From an uncultured Caulobacterales bacterium (lineage in GTDB: Bacteria > Pseudomonadota > Alphaproteobacteria > Caulobacterales > Caulobacteraceae), in the NCBI GenBank assembly GCA_903884425.1, contig CAISEP010000020.1, positions 186,001 to 250,000 of the forward strand: DNA of 64,000 nucleotides, given 5' to 3'. Positions 1-7,676 of the stretch are shown one piece after another. The position numbers and the translations under genes are program-made. The stretch's first letter is position 1; every line of letters starts with the position of its first letter. The notes beneath the pieces were generated by a model, which saw only the letters and a program-made list of their open reading frames with translations, was not told where the DNA came from and searched no databases.

Positions 1-223
1 CCCGCTGCCCGGCTCCGCCGGGGGGGTTGTAGGTCTGCTTCACCCCGTCGGGCAGGGCGAAGAAAGCCCGGGTGCTGTCCAGGGCCGCGGACACCGTCGC
101 CTCCCCCAGGCCGTGGTCGGACACCACCGCGAAGCCGTAGCGCTCGAAGGCCTCCCCCAGCTGACGGCTGAAGCCCTCGAAGTCGCGGTCGTACAGGGTC
201 ATCGACACAGGCGTGAGGCTCAT
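1..223 (-). CDS. 2-oxoglutarate/Fe(II)-dependent oxygenase, N-terminal fragment
   Basis: This is the first 74 codons of a gene that runs off the left edge. The start is the ATG at 223, with GGAG eight bases upstream. The translation begins MSLTPVSMTLYDRD and contains a stretch like the DIOX_N domain of isopenicillin-N-synthase-type oxygenases: a block around RYGFAVVSDHGL, then FFALPDGVKQTYNP. Family members use 2-oxoglutarate, O2 and Fe(II) to hydroxylate or desaturate small molecules. The metal-binding HxD...H motif would lie beyond the window, so activity cannot be judged. The gene is 44 bp from the efflux pump gene and on the same strand. Confidence 0.72.
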   Translation of the reverse strand, partial: MSLTPVSMTLYDRDFEGFSRQLGEAFERYGFAVVSDHGLGEATVSAALDSTRAFFALPDGVKQTYNPPGGAGQR

Positions 224-267
224 GGTCCGGGCTCCGTCGCGGGTGACCGGCGGGCTGGTCCTCAGAC

Positions 268-1818
268 TCAGTGCCCGCCTTCGCCCAGAGTTACGGGGCC
301 GGTGGGGCGCGGCGCAAGCCAGATCGAGCAGGCGGCGATCACCAGGATCACGCTCATGGCCGTGAATACCCCGTCCGTGGCCAGCATCACCGCCTGCTGC
401 TGGGTGAGCTGGTCCACTGCCGACAGGGCCTGGGCCGGGGCCATGCCCGACGCCTGCATCTGGTCGAGGGTCCCGGTGCTGTTCAGGCGACCGGCCAGGG
501 ACACCCGGGCGCTGGTGGTGGCGTTGGACCAGCTGGTGGTGGTCAGGGACACCGCAAAGGCCCCCGCGGTGGTGCGCAGGAAGTTCAGTATGCCGGCCCC
601 GGACGCGGTGTCCTCCGGCGAGATGGAGCCCAGCGCAATGGTGTTCAGGCCGATGAAGAAGCAGGGCATGCCCGCCCCCAGGACGATCTGCGGGATGGTG
701 ATGGACCAGAAGTTGGCCTCCGTCGTCAGGCCCGCGCGGACGAACATGACGATGCCGATGAGCAGCACCCCGCCGAACACGAAGCGCCGGGGATCGGTCT
801 TGCCGATATTGGCGCCCACCACCGGGGACAGGAGCACCGCCAGGATGCCCTGCACCGACATCACCCGGCCGGACCACAGGGCGTTGTAGCCCATGCTGGT
901 CTGCAGCCAGAGCGGGATCAGCACCACCGCCCCGAAGAAGGCGCCATAGGTCAGGGCCATCACCGCGCTGCAGGTGGAGAAGGCCCGCACGGCGAACAGG
1001 CGCAGGGCCACGATGGGGTGCTTGTGCGTCAGCTCCCAGATCAGGAAGCTGGCAAAGCCGATGGCCGCGGTCACCGCCAGCCCCACGATGAAGGGCGAGT
1101 TGAACCAGTCGGACTCCTCGCCCTTGTCCAGCATGATCTGCAGGGACCCGACCCAGACCACCAGCAGGCCCAGGCCCATGAAGTCCACCGGGGCCTTGAC
1201 CAGGGGCAGCTCGTAGCGGGGCAGCAGGCGGGAGGCGAAATAGAAGATGCCGATGGCCACCGGCACGTTGATGTAGAAGATCCACGGCCAGCTGGCATTG
1301 TCGCAGATCGCCCCGCCCAGCAGGGGACCGGCGATGGGCCCGACCACGGCGGTCATGGACCACAGGCCCATGGCCATCCCCCGCTTGTCCGGCGGGAAGA
1401 TGCGCATCATCAGGGTCTGGGACAGGGGCATGATCGGCCCGCCGCTGAACCCCTGCAGCACCCGGAACAGGACCAGCACCCCAAGCGACGGGGCGATGCC
1501 GCACAGGGCCGAGCAGACACCGAAGGCGATCACCGCGCCGCAGAACACCCTGACCGCCCCGAACCGCGCCGCCAGCCATCCGGACAGGGGCACGGTGATG
1601 GCCTCCGCCACGGAATAGGAGGTGATCACCCAGGTTCCCTCGCTGGGGGAGATGGCCAGCCCCCCGGCAATGTTGGGCACGCTCACATTGGCGATGGTGG
1701 TGTCGAGAATGGCCATGAAGTTGGCAAGCGCCAGCACGAAGGCCCCGAGCACCAGGCCGAAGCCGGTCAGGGGCGACTTGTCATGCCGGGAAAAGGCCGC
1801 CGTCATCGAAGGGCTCAT
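268..1818 (-). CDS. DHA2-family MFS multidrug efflux transporter (EmrB-like)
   Basis: A 516-residue inner-membrane drug/proton antiporter with about 14 hydrophobic segments, the usual DHA2 size. The N-terminal half carries an antiporter-type glycine/proline stretch (VGPIAGPLLGG) and a DTTIANV block near residue 40 in the first membrane segment, both typical of EmrB-type pumps. It is the last gene of a NodT-HlyD-MFS operon. Only 10 bp separate its ATG from the upstream HlyD stop, so the three products should form one tripartite pump across both membranes. An internal ATG at 1806 is an alternative start. The substrate cannot be read from the sequence. Confidence 0.93.
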   Translation of the reverse strand: MSPSMTAAFSRHDKSPLTGFGLVLGAFVLALANFMAILDTTIANVSVPNIAGGLAISPSEGTWVITSYSVAEAITVPLSGWLAARFGAVRVFCGAVIAFGVCSALCGIAPSLGVLVLFRVLQGFSGGPIMPLSQTLMMRIFPPDKRGMAMGLWSMTAVVGPIAGPLLGGAICDNASWPWIFYINVPVAIGIFYFASRLLPRYELPLVKAPVDFMGLGLLVVWVGSLQIMLDKGEESDWFNSPFIVGLAVTAAIGFASFLIWELTHKHPIVALRLFAVRAFSTCSAVMALTYGAFFGAVVLIPLWLQTSMGYNALWSGRVMSVQGILAVLLSPVVGANIGKTDPRRFVFGGVLLIGIVMFVRAGLTTEANFWSITIPQIVLGAGMPCFFIGLNTIALGSISPEDTASGAGILNFLRTTAGAFAVSLTTTSWSNATTSARVSLAGRLNSTGTLDQMQASGMAPAQALSAVDQLTQQQAVMLATDGVFTAMSVILVIAACSIWLAPRPTGPVTLGEGGH

Positions 1819-1828
1819 TGGGAGGGGC

Positions 1829-3019
1829 TCACCGGGCGGACCCGGAGGCAGTGTCGATGTCGGCCTTCACCGACAGGCCGACCCGGAGCGGATGGGCCGC
1901 CAGGTCCTTCGGGTCGAGGCGGATGCGCACCGGCAGGCGCTGGACCACCTTGATCCAGTTGCCGGTGGCGTTCTGAGCCGGGATCACGGCAAAGGCCGAC
2001 CCGGTTCCGCCGCCGACGCCCACCACGGTGCCGTGATACTTCACCCCGCCGCCATAGAGGTCGGCCTCGACCTCCACCGACTGGCCGACCCGGACCTTCT
2101 TCAGCTGCACTTCCTTGAAGTTGGCGTCGACAAAGGCCTGGTCGATGGGGACGATGCTCATCAGCGGCGTGCCGATGGCCACCCGCTGGCCCACCTGGAC
2201 ATTGCGCTTGGCGACGATGCCGTCCACCGGGGCCCGCAGGATGCAGCGGTCATAGTTCATCTGCGCCGCGTCCAGATTGGCCTTGGCGTACTTCACGTCC
2301 GGATTGTCATCCACCCCGGCCCCGGCGGTCAGGGCGGCCTGGGCCTCGCTCTGGGCGCGGGCGACCTTCAAATTGGCCTCCGCCAGGGCCTCGGCGGCCT
2401 TCCCCGCCGACAGGTTGGCCTCGGCATTGCGAAGAGTGGTGCGGGCATTGGTCAGCTCCTCCCCCGACACGGCGCCGGAGGCGGCCAGCTTGTCCCGCCG
2501 GTCATATTCGAGCTTCGCGCGGGCCAGGTCGCTGTCGGCGGAGACGGTCTGGGCCCGGGCCCGGGCCAGGTCGGCGTCCCGGGCGGCGACGGTGGCCCCT
2601 GCGGCGTCGGTGGTGGCGATCTCTCCCCGCACCCGGCGCACCACCCGGGCATAGTCCGCCCGGGCCTGGGCCAGGGGATAGGCCGCGTCCGTGGGGTCGA
2701 GCACGGCCACCACGTCGCCGGCCTTCACCGCCTGGGTGTCGGCCACCAGCACCTTCTGCACGGCCCCGGCGGTCTGGGGCGTGATCAGGGCGATGTCGGC
2801 CCCCACATAGGCGTCGTCGGTGGAGACGTGGTGCGAGCCCACCAGCAGCCACCAGCCGCCGAAGACCAGGGCCCCGACCCCGACCACGGCCCCCAGACCG
2901 GTGAACAGGCGCTGGCGCAGGCTCGGCGCAGACTTGCCCCGGGCGTTCAGCGGGGTCACGGAAGCGGAGGGCGGGGTGTCACTGGCCATGGGTCGGACTT
3001 TCAGCGGCGGCAGGGTCAT
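1829..3019 (-). CDS. HlyD/EmrA-family periplasmic adaptor (membrane fusion protein)
   Basis: A 396-residue membrane fusion protein that links the DHA2 pump to the NodT channel. One membrane helix lies at about residues 35-60. It is followed by a STDDAYV block typical of EmrA adaptors, a lipoyl/biotinyl-like half motif, a long Ala/Arg-rich coiled-coil hairpin (about 120-240), the second lipoyl half (LRAPVDGIVAKRNV) and a beta-barrel domain. The listed ATG gives a slightly long cytoplasmic tail. The in-frame ATG at 2986 (MASDTPP) is an equally plausible start, and neither has a strong ribosome site. It is the middle gene of the operon. Confidence 0.92.
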   Translation of the reverse strand: MTLPPLKVRPMASDTPPSASVTPLNARGKSAPSLRQRLFTGLGAVVGVGALVFGGWWLLVGSHHVSTDDAYVGADIALITPQTAGAVQKVLVADTQAVKAGDVVAVLDPTDAAYPLAQARADYARVVRRVRGEIATTDAAGATVAARDADLARARAQTVSADSDLARAKLEYDRRDKLAASGAVSGEELTNARTTLRNAEANLSAGKAAEALAEANLKVARAQSEAQAALTAGAGVDDNPDVKYAKANLDAAQMNYDRCILRAPVDGIVAKRNVQVGQRVAIGTPLMSIVPIDQAFVDANFKEVQLKKVRVGQSVEVEADLYGGGVKYHGTVVGVGGGTGSAFAVIPAQNATGNWIKVVQRLPVRIRLDPKDLAAHPLRVGLSVKADIDTASGSAR

Positions 3020-3049
3020 GCGGCGGGAGGAGAAGCGGGCGGGCGAGGG

Positions 3050-4534
3050 TCATCGGGCGGCGGCGGGGCTGTGTCCGGGGGTCGGCCGGAACCCGCCCCC
3101 CAGCGCCCGGACGAGGGCGATGTCGTTGGTCAGGGCGATGCCTTCCAGATCCGCCACGGCGCGGCGCTGGCTGATCAGGGCGTTTTCGGAGGTGAGCACG
3201 GAGATGTAGGGGGACAGTCCCCCCTCGTACCGCGCCTTTGCGATGCGATAGGCGGCCTCGGAATTGTCCAGGGCCTCCCGGGCATCGGCCAGCTGGCGGT
3301 CCAGCAGGCGGATGTTCACCACCGAGTCGGCCACCTCGTGCAGGGCCTGGATCAGGGTCTGGTCATAGGTGGCGGCGGCCAGGTCGTACTGGCTGCGGGC
3401 ATTGCGATAGCCCGCCCTCGCCCGCCCGCCGGAGAAGATCGGCAGGCTGAGCGCCGGGCCCACGCCGGTGAAGCGGCTGTCCCTGGAGGTCAGCACGTCC
3501 AGCCCAAGGGACTGGTAGCCGACGGACCCGGCCAGGTTCAGGTTGGGATAGAAGTCCGCCTGCGCCACCCGGATGCGCTTGGCGGCGGCCTGGGCCCGCA
3601 GGCGGGCGGCAACGATGTCCGGCCGACGCCCCACCAGGTCCAGCCCCACCTGCGGCGGCAGGCCGAAGGGCTTCAGGACCGGCGCGTCACCGTCCAGCTT
3701 CACGTCCAGCCCCCGGTCGGGACCCGCCCCGACCAGCGCCGCCAGCTGGTTGCGGCCGAGCGCGATCTGCCGGTCCAGGGCATCCACCTCCGCCCGGGCG
3801 GCGGGGACATTGGCCGCCTGCTGCTTGAACTCGCCCTTGGTTTCCAGACCGTTCTCCAGGCGCTGGCCCACCAGGGCCAGGGTCTGACGGCGCACCTCCA
3901 CGGCGGCCTGGGCGGCGGCCCGGTCGGCGGCCAGGCGGCGCAGGTCGGCATACTGGGCGGCGATGGCGGAGGACAGGGTCAGCTCCGCCTCGGCCCGGTC
4001 GGCGCGGGCGGCCTCGGCCTCCGACACGGCGGCGGCCAGACCGGCCCGGTTGCGGCCGAACAGGTCCAGGTCCCAGGCGAGGTCCAGCGACAGGCGGCCG
4101 AAGGCTCGCGGCGAGCCGGGGAACGCCTTCTTGATGAAGTCCGGAAAGCCCGTGTTCTTGCTCTGCAGGTATTCCTGCTCCCCGGCGCTGGCCCCGATCC
4201 CCGGGAACAGGGTCGAGCGGGACTGGCCGGCCACGGCCTCGGCGGCGTGCAGGCGGGCGGCGGCCTGGCGCACGGTGGGGGCGTTCCTCAGCCCCTCCGC
4301 GATCAGGGCGTCGAGCTGCGGATCGCCATAGGCCTTCCACCAGGTCACCGTCGGCCAGTCCGCCGCGGGGGCGGCCAGGCTCTGCTGCGACGGCAGATGG
4401 TCCGCTGCGACCAGCTTCGGACGGGGCCCCAGGTCCGGCGCGCACCCCGCCGCCAGCACCAGCACCGCGGCCAGGAGGCCGGTGGCGGCGGAGACGGATG
4501 CCTTGGATCTCGGGGAGGTCGGTCGCAGCGGCAT
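3050..4534 (-). CDS. NodT-family outer-membrane efflux lipoprotein
   Basis: A 494-residue TolC-like outer-membrane channel. The N-terminal signal ends in a lipobox (LAAGC, Cys at about residue 30), so the mature protein should be lipid-anchored. The body shows the duplicated outer-membrane-efflux repeat: two Ala/Arg/Leu-rich helical hairpins, each followed by beta segments such as LSLDLAWDLDLFGRNRAG and LSLPIFSGGRARAGYRNA. It is the first gene of the operon, transcribed away from the TetR gene, and its promoter region contains the two palindromes described separately. The adaptor gene starts 30 bp downstream. Confidence 0.93.
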   Translation of the reverse strand: MPLRPTSPRSKASVSAATGLLAAVLVLAAGCAPDLGPRPKLVAADHLPSQQSLAAPAADWPTVTWWKAYGDPQLDALIAEGLRNAPTVRQAAARLHAAEAVAGQSRSTLFPGIGASAGEQEYLQSKNTGFPDFIKKAFPGSPRAFGRLSLDLAWDLDLFGRNRAGLAAAVSEAEAARADRAEAELTLSSAIAAQYADLRRLAADRAAAQAAVEVRRQTLALVGQRLENGLETKGEFKQQAANVPAARAEVDALDRQIALGRNQLAALVGAGPDRGLDVKLDGDAPVLKPFGLPPQVGLDLVGRRPDIVAARLRAQAAAKRIRVAQADFYPNLNLAGSVGYQSLGLDVLTSRDSRFTGVGPALSLPIFSGGRARAGYRNARSQYDLAAATYDQTLIQALHEVADSVVNIRLLDRQLADAREALDNSEAAYRIAKARYEGGLSPYISVLTSENALISQRRAVADLEGIALTNDIALVRALGGGFRPTPGHSPAAAR

Positions 4535-4572
4535 CGATCAGGGGCCTTTTGTGGTCGACAGGCGACAGCTCA

Positions 4573-4593
4573 TACCGTACTGTACGGTACAGT
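4573..4593. promoter_or_regulatory. Overlapping palindromes, probable TetR operator 1
   Basis: Two interlocked inverted repeats share bases here. One is TACCGTAC-T-GTACGGTA (4573-4589, 8-1-8, perfect). The other is ACTGTAC-G-GTACAGT (4579-4593, 7-1-7, perfect). The site lies 39 bp upstream of the NodT start and about 70 bp upstream of the TetR start, the usual place for an operator controlling both divergent units. Assignment to this TetR protein is inferred from position and symmetry. Confidence 0.68.
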
Positions 4594-4637
4594 TTCGTGA
4601 CGGTCTTCTTAGCCCGCGGGACAACGAGGTCAAGGAA

Positions 4638-4649
4638 AACCGTACGGTT
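4638..4649. promoter_or_regulatory. Perfect 12-bp palindrome, probable TetR operator 2
   Basis: AACCGTACGGTT is a perfect palindrome ending ten bases before the chosen TetR ATG at 4660. It shares the half-site ACCGTAC/GTACGGT with the upstream palindrome at 4573-4589. A bound repressor here would cover the ribosome site of its own gene, which fits autoregulation. The palindrome also supports the 4660 start over more upstream in-frame starts. Confidence 0.6.
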
Positions 4650-4659
4650 CGGTCAGGAA

Positions 4660-5304
4660 ATGGGACAGGTCGCGCAAAAATCCAGAGGGGCCCGGTGTGA
4701 TCGTCGCCGCGAAGCGATCATCGAGGTCGCCCGTAACATTTTTCTGTCGGAAGGTTACGGGGCTGCCTCCATGTCCACCATCGCCGCGGCGGTGGGGGGC
4801 TCGAAGGCCACCCTCTATGCCTATTTCCGGTCGAAGGCGGAGCTGTTCGGCGCCGTGCTCACCAACACCTCCGAGGATCTGGGCGGCGGGCTGGGCCTCC
4901 CCGAGACGCCGGAGCCCCCCTGCGCCGACGGGGCTGAGCTGGCGGCCCGGCTGACCCGCTTCGGCCGGGTGCTGCTGACCTTCATGTGCCGCCCGCAGAC
5001 CGTGGCCCTCTATCGCCTGGTGATCGGCGAGGCCGGGCGGTTCCCGGAGCTGGGGGAGACCTTCTACAAGGCCGGGCCCCAGGAGAAGATCGAGCAGCTG
5101 TCCCGGCTGCTGGAGGGCGGCATGGCGCAGGGCCTTCTGCGGGCCGATGATCCGTCCCGGGCGGCGGGGGATTTCCTCAGCCTGTGCCGCGCGCGGACCC
5201 ACCAGCACCTGCTGTGGGGCCTCGCCCCCGAGCCCACCGAAGCCGAGATCGCCACCGACATCGACCGCGCCGTGGGAACCTTCCTGGCGGCCTATCGGGT
5301 GTGA
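4660..5304 (+). CDS. TetR/AcrR-family transcriptional regulator of the efflux operon
   Basis: A 214-residue one-component repressor. Residues about 15-60 form the TetR_N helix-turn-helix (AIIEVARNIFLSEGYGAASM, then the recognition region GGSKATLYAYF). The C-terminal half resembles the AefR-type ligand domain, with a conserved RLVIGEAGRFPEL stretch. The frame is open upstream to 4498, but the ATG at 4660 matches the usual N-terminal length, has AGGAA just before it, and leaves the two palindromes outside the coding region. It is divergent from the NodT-HlyD-DHA2 operon and is inferred to repress that operon and itself until a pump substrate binds. Confidence 0.9.
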   Translation: MGQVAQKSRGARCDRRREAIIEVARNIFLSEGYGAASMSTIAAAVGGSKATLYAYFRSKAELFGAVLTNTSEDLGGGLGLPETPEPPCADGAELAARLTRFGRVLLTFMCRPQTVALYRLVIGEAGRFPELGETFYKAGPQEKIEQLSRLLEGGMAQGLLRADDPSRAAGDFLSLCRARTHQHLLWGLAPEPTEAEIATDIDRAVGTFLAAYRV

Positions 5305-5324
5305 GGGGGGGGCAACTTGACAAA

Positions 5325-5473
5325 GGTTCCCGGGTCTTCGCCCGGGAATGACGACTAGATATTTGTGTTATATAATAGTTATCGTCATTCCCGCCCTTGA
5401 GGCGGGAACCTCCATCCGGACGTAGCGCTTCATCCGGAACAAGGTTCCCGGGTCTTCGCCCGGGAATGACGAC
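5325..5473. repeat. Class A repeat array A1 (three hairpin units)
   Basis: Three units lie between the convergent tetR and kinase genes. Units starting at 5325 and 5442 have the arms TTCCCGGG/CCCGGGAA around a TCTTCG loop, followed by TGACGA. An inverted unit with a TTCCCGCC/GGCGGGAA stem lies between them. Opposed units flank a spacer of about 27 bases made almost only of A and T, striking in this GC-rich DNA. A second, conserved spacer containing CCGGACGT leads to the next unit. The same layout recurs at 31041, 39459 and 63473. Confidence 0.9.
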
Positions 5474-5490
5474 TTGAATATATCCCCCCC

Positions 5491-6906
5491 TCAGTCCTGC
5501 GCCGGGAACACCAGGGCCGTCCTCAGGCCCGGGCCCTGGCCGGGCACGGCGCGGCCGCGCACGCGGCCCGGGCCCTCGTCCAGGTCGAGGCGTCCGCCAT
5601 GGGCCTCCGCCACCGCCTGGACGAGGGACAACCCAAGCCCCGACCCCGGCTGGGAGCGGCTGTTCTCCAGCCGCACGAAACGCTGCACGATCCGGGCGCG
5701 GTCCGCCTCCGGCACGCCGGGCCCGGTGTCGGTGACGGAGCACTCGATCTCGCCAGAGGCCCGCTTGCGCACCCGCAGCATCACCGCGCCCCCCGGCGGG
5801 GTGTACTTGATGGCGTTGTCCAGCAGGTTGGCCATGGCCTGACCGGCAAAGTCCGGGTCGCCCCGCACCACCAGCCCCCGGGAATATTCCGCAGAGAATT
5901 CCAACCCCTTGTCCTCGCACAGGGGGGCGTAGAGCTCCGCCAGCCCCTCGCACAGGGCCGACGGGTCGAAGGGCTTGGGATTGGGCACCTGCCCCGCCGC
6001 CTGCAGCCGGGAAATGGCCAGCACGGCGTTGAAGGTCGACAGCACCCCGTCGGTGTCGGCCAGGGCCTGCTCCAGGCTCTCCGTCGGATCGGCGCGGCCG
6101 TTCTCCACCTCGATCAGGGCCGCCTCCAGCCGGGCGCGCAGGCGGGTGAGCGGGGAGCGCAGGTCGTGGGCGATGGCGTCACCGGCATGGCGCAGCCCCC
6201 CCATCAGCCGGTCCACCCGGTCGAGCATGGCGTTCATGCCCGACGCCAGCTCGTCATACTCGTCCCCCACACCGCGCACGGGGGCCCGGGCGGAGAGGTC
6301 GCCGGCCTCCACCGCCGCGACCACGGACTTCAGGCCCGCCAGGCTGCGGGAGACATTGCGGCTGACCAGCAGACCCGCGGCCAGCCCCAGCACCAGCACC
6401 AGCACCCCCGCCCCCCAGGTGGCCCGGACGATGCGCAGCACATAGCCCTGCCCCTCGCCGATATCGGCGCCGACGAACAGCAGCTCTCCCCCCGGCAGGC
6501 GGATCTGGCGGCCCCAGGCCTGGCGGCGGACCACGGCCCCGTCGGCATCGGTGGAGCTGACCCGGAAGGAGGCATGGGCCTCGCTGGCGGGGGGGTCGAC
6601 CGGGGTTGCGGCGATGTTGCCGCTGATCGGCTTGGCGGTCTTGTCCATGAGCAGGTAGAGGAACGGCCGGTCCGTGGCCGTGCGCTCGATCAGGGCCTGG
6701 TTCACGCCGGTGACGCCCGCCCGGGCATAGACGGTCTCCAGCGAGCTGATCTCCCGGCCCACCTCCTCGTCGGCGCGGCGGGTCACCTCGCCTGCGGTGG
6801 CGATGTAGATGTAGAACAGGAAGGCCGCCGCCGCCGCCGCGAACAGGGCCAGGGACAGCAGGGTCAGCCGGAAGGCGGTGGTGCGGAACAGGGCTGGCAG
6901 GGGCAT
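5491..6906 (-). CDS. HAMP-domain sensor histidine kinase
   Basis: A 471-residue membrane sensor kinase. Helix 1 spans about residues 11-36, a periplasmic region runs to about 163, helix 2 spans about 165-183, and HAMP follows to about 240. The HisKA domain holds the phospho-acceptor His247 (AIAHDLRSPLTRLRA). The HATPase domain has an N-box (NLLDNAIKYTPPGG) and the G boxes DTGPGVPE and GSGLGLSL. It lies 15 bp downstream of the OmpR-type regulator gene and is presumably its partner. Placement after ccmH and degP resembles rhizobial cyc/ccm loci, where degP and two-component genes follow. The periplasmic ligand is unknown. Confidence 0.93.
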   Translation of the reverse strand: MPLPALFRTTAFRLTLLSLALFAAAAAAFLFYIYIATAGEVTRRADEEVGREISSLETVYARAGVTGVNQALIERTATDRPFLYLLMDKTAKPISGNIAATPVDPPASEAHASFRVSSTDADGAVVRRQAWGRQIRLPGGELLFVGADIGEGQGYVLRIVRATWGAGVLVLVLGLAAGLLVSRNVSRSLAGLKSVVAAVEAGDLSARAPVRGVGDEYDELASGMNAMLDRVDRLMGGLRHAGDAIAHDLRSPLTRLRARLEAALIEVENGRADPTESLEQALADTDGVLSTFNAVLAISRLQAAGQVPNPKPFDPSALCEGLAELYAPLCEDKGLEFSAEYSRGLVVRGDPDFAGQAMANLLDNAIKYTPPGGAVMLRVRKRASGEIECSVTDTGPGVPEADRARIVQRFVRLENSRSQPGSGLGLSLVQAVAEAHGGRLDLDEGPGRVRGRAVPGQGPGLRTALVFPAQD

Positions 6907-6921
6907 GGCGCGCCCGGCCCG

Positions 6922-7593
6922 TCAGGCTTCCAGCCGGTAGCCCGCGCCGCGCACGGTCTGCAGCATGGCCCGGTCGAAGCCCTTGTCGATCTTGCCCCGC
7001 AGGCGGGAGATGTGCACGTCGATGACATTGGTCTGGGGGTCGAAATGATACTCCCAGACCTTTTCCAGCAGCATGGTGCGGGTGACGGACTGGCCCGCAT
7101 GGCGCATCAGGAACTCCAGCAGCTGGAACTCCCGGGGCTGCAGGTCGATCTCCGTCCCGGCCCGGTGGACGGTGCGGCCGATCAGGTCCATTTCCAGGTC
7201 GCCGACCTTCAGGCTGGTGGCCTGGCCGCCGGTGTCCTTGCGGCGGCAGAGCGCCTCCACCCGGGCGATGAGTTCGGCAAAGGCATAGGGCTTGACCAGA
7301 TAGTCGTCGCCCCCGGCCTTCAGCCCCGTCACCCGGTCGTCGATCTCGCCCAGGGCCGACAGGAACAGGACCGGCGTGCCGTCCCCCTCCCGGCGCAGGG
7401 TGGCCACCGCGGTGAGGCCGTCCACATGCGGCATCATCCGGTCCACCACCATCACGTCGAAGCCACCCTTGGCGGCCAGGGCCAGGCCCTCCCGCCCGTC
7501 AGGGGCGTGGACCGTGTCATGGCCCGCATCGGCCAGGCCCTTCATCATCGCCTCGGCGGCGCTGACGTCGTCTTCCATGATCAGGATGCGCAT
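6922..7593 (-). CDS. OmpR-family response regulator
   Basis: A 223-residue regulator. The receiver domain has acidic residues Asp8/Asp9, phospho-acceptor Asp51 (VVDRMMP) and Lys101 (VKPYAF). The C-terminal winged helix carries the usual PREFQLLEFLM and RGAGYRLE blocks. I chose the ATG at 7593 because it begins the canonical MRILIMEDD receiver strand and has AAGGGGG upstream, although the frame is open to 7671. It sits between degP (83 bp upstream) and the histidine kinase (15 bp downstream) on one strand. This suggests control of envelope-stress or cytochrome-maturation genes, which is an inference from position. Confidence 0.94.
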   Translation of the reverse strand: MRILIMEDDVSAAEAMMKGLADAGHDTVHAPDGREGLALAAKGGFDVMVVDRMMPHVDGLTAVATLRREGDGTPVLFLSALGEIDDRVTGLKAGGDDYLVKPYAFAELIARVEALCRRKDTGGQATSLKVGDLEMDLIGRTVHRAGTEIDLQPREFQLLEFLMRHAGQSVTRTMLLEKVWEYHFDPQTNVIDVHISRLRGKIDKGFDRAMLQTVRGAGYRLEA

Positions 7594-7676
7594 GTCCGTC
7601 CCCCTTCCCGACCTGTCGAGGCCGGGTCCCCGCCGACCGGCTGCGAGGCCGGTCGACGAGGGTTCAGCCATTCGGC

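Noticed and set aside
113-1953. Long plus-strand open frames over the MFS pump gene
   Set aside because: They are antisense to a complete, motif-bearing transporter and translate to low-complexity Gly/Arg/His-rich sequence, a known effect of high G+C.
1622-4600. A 992-codon plus-strand open frame over the HlyD and NodT genes
   Set aside because: It runs antisense to two clear efflux genes and has no recognisable domain.
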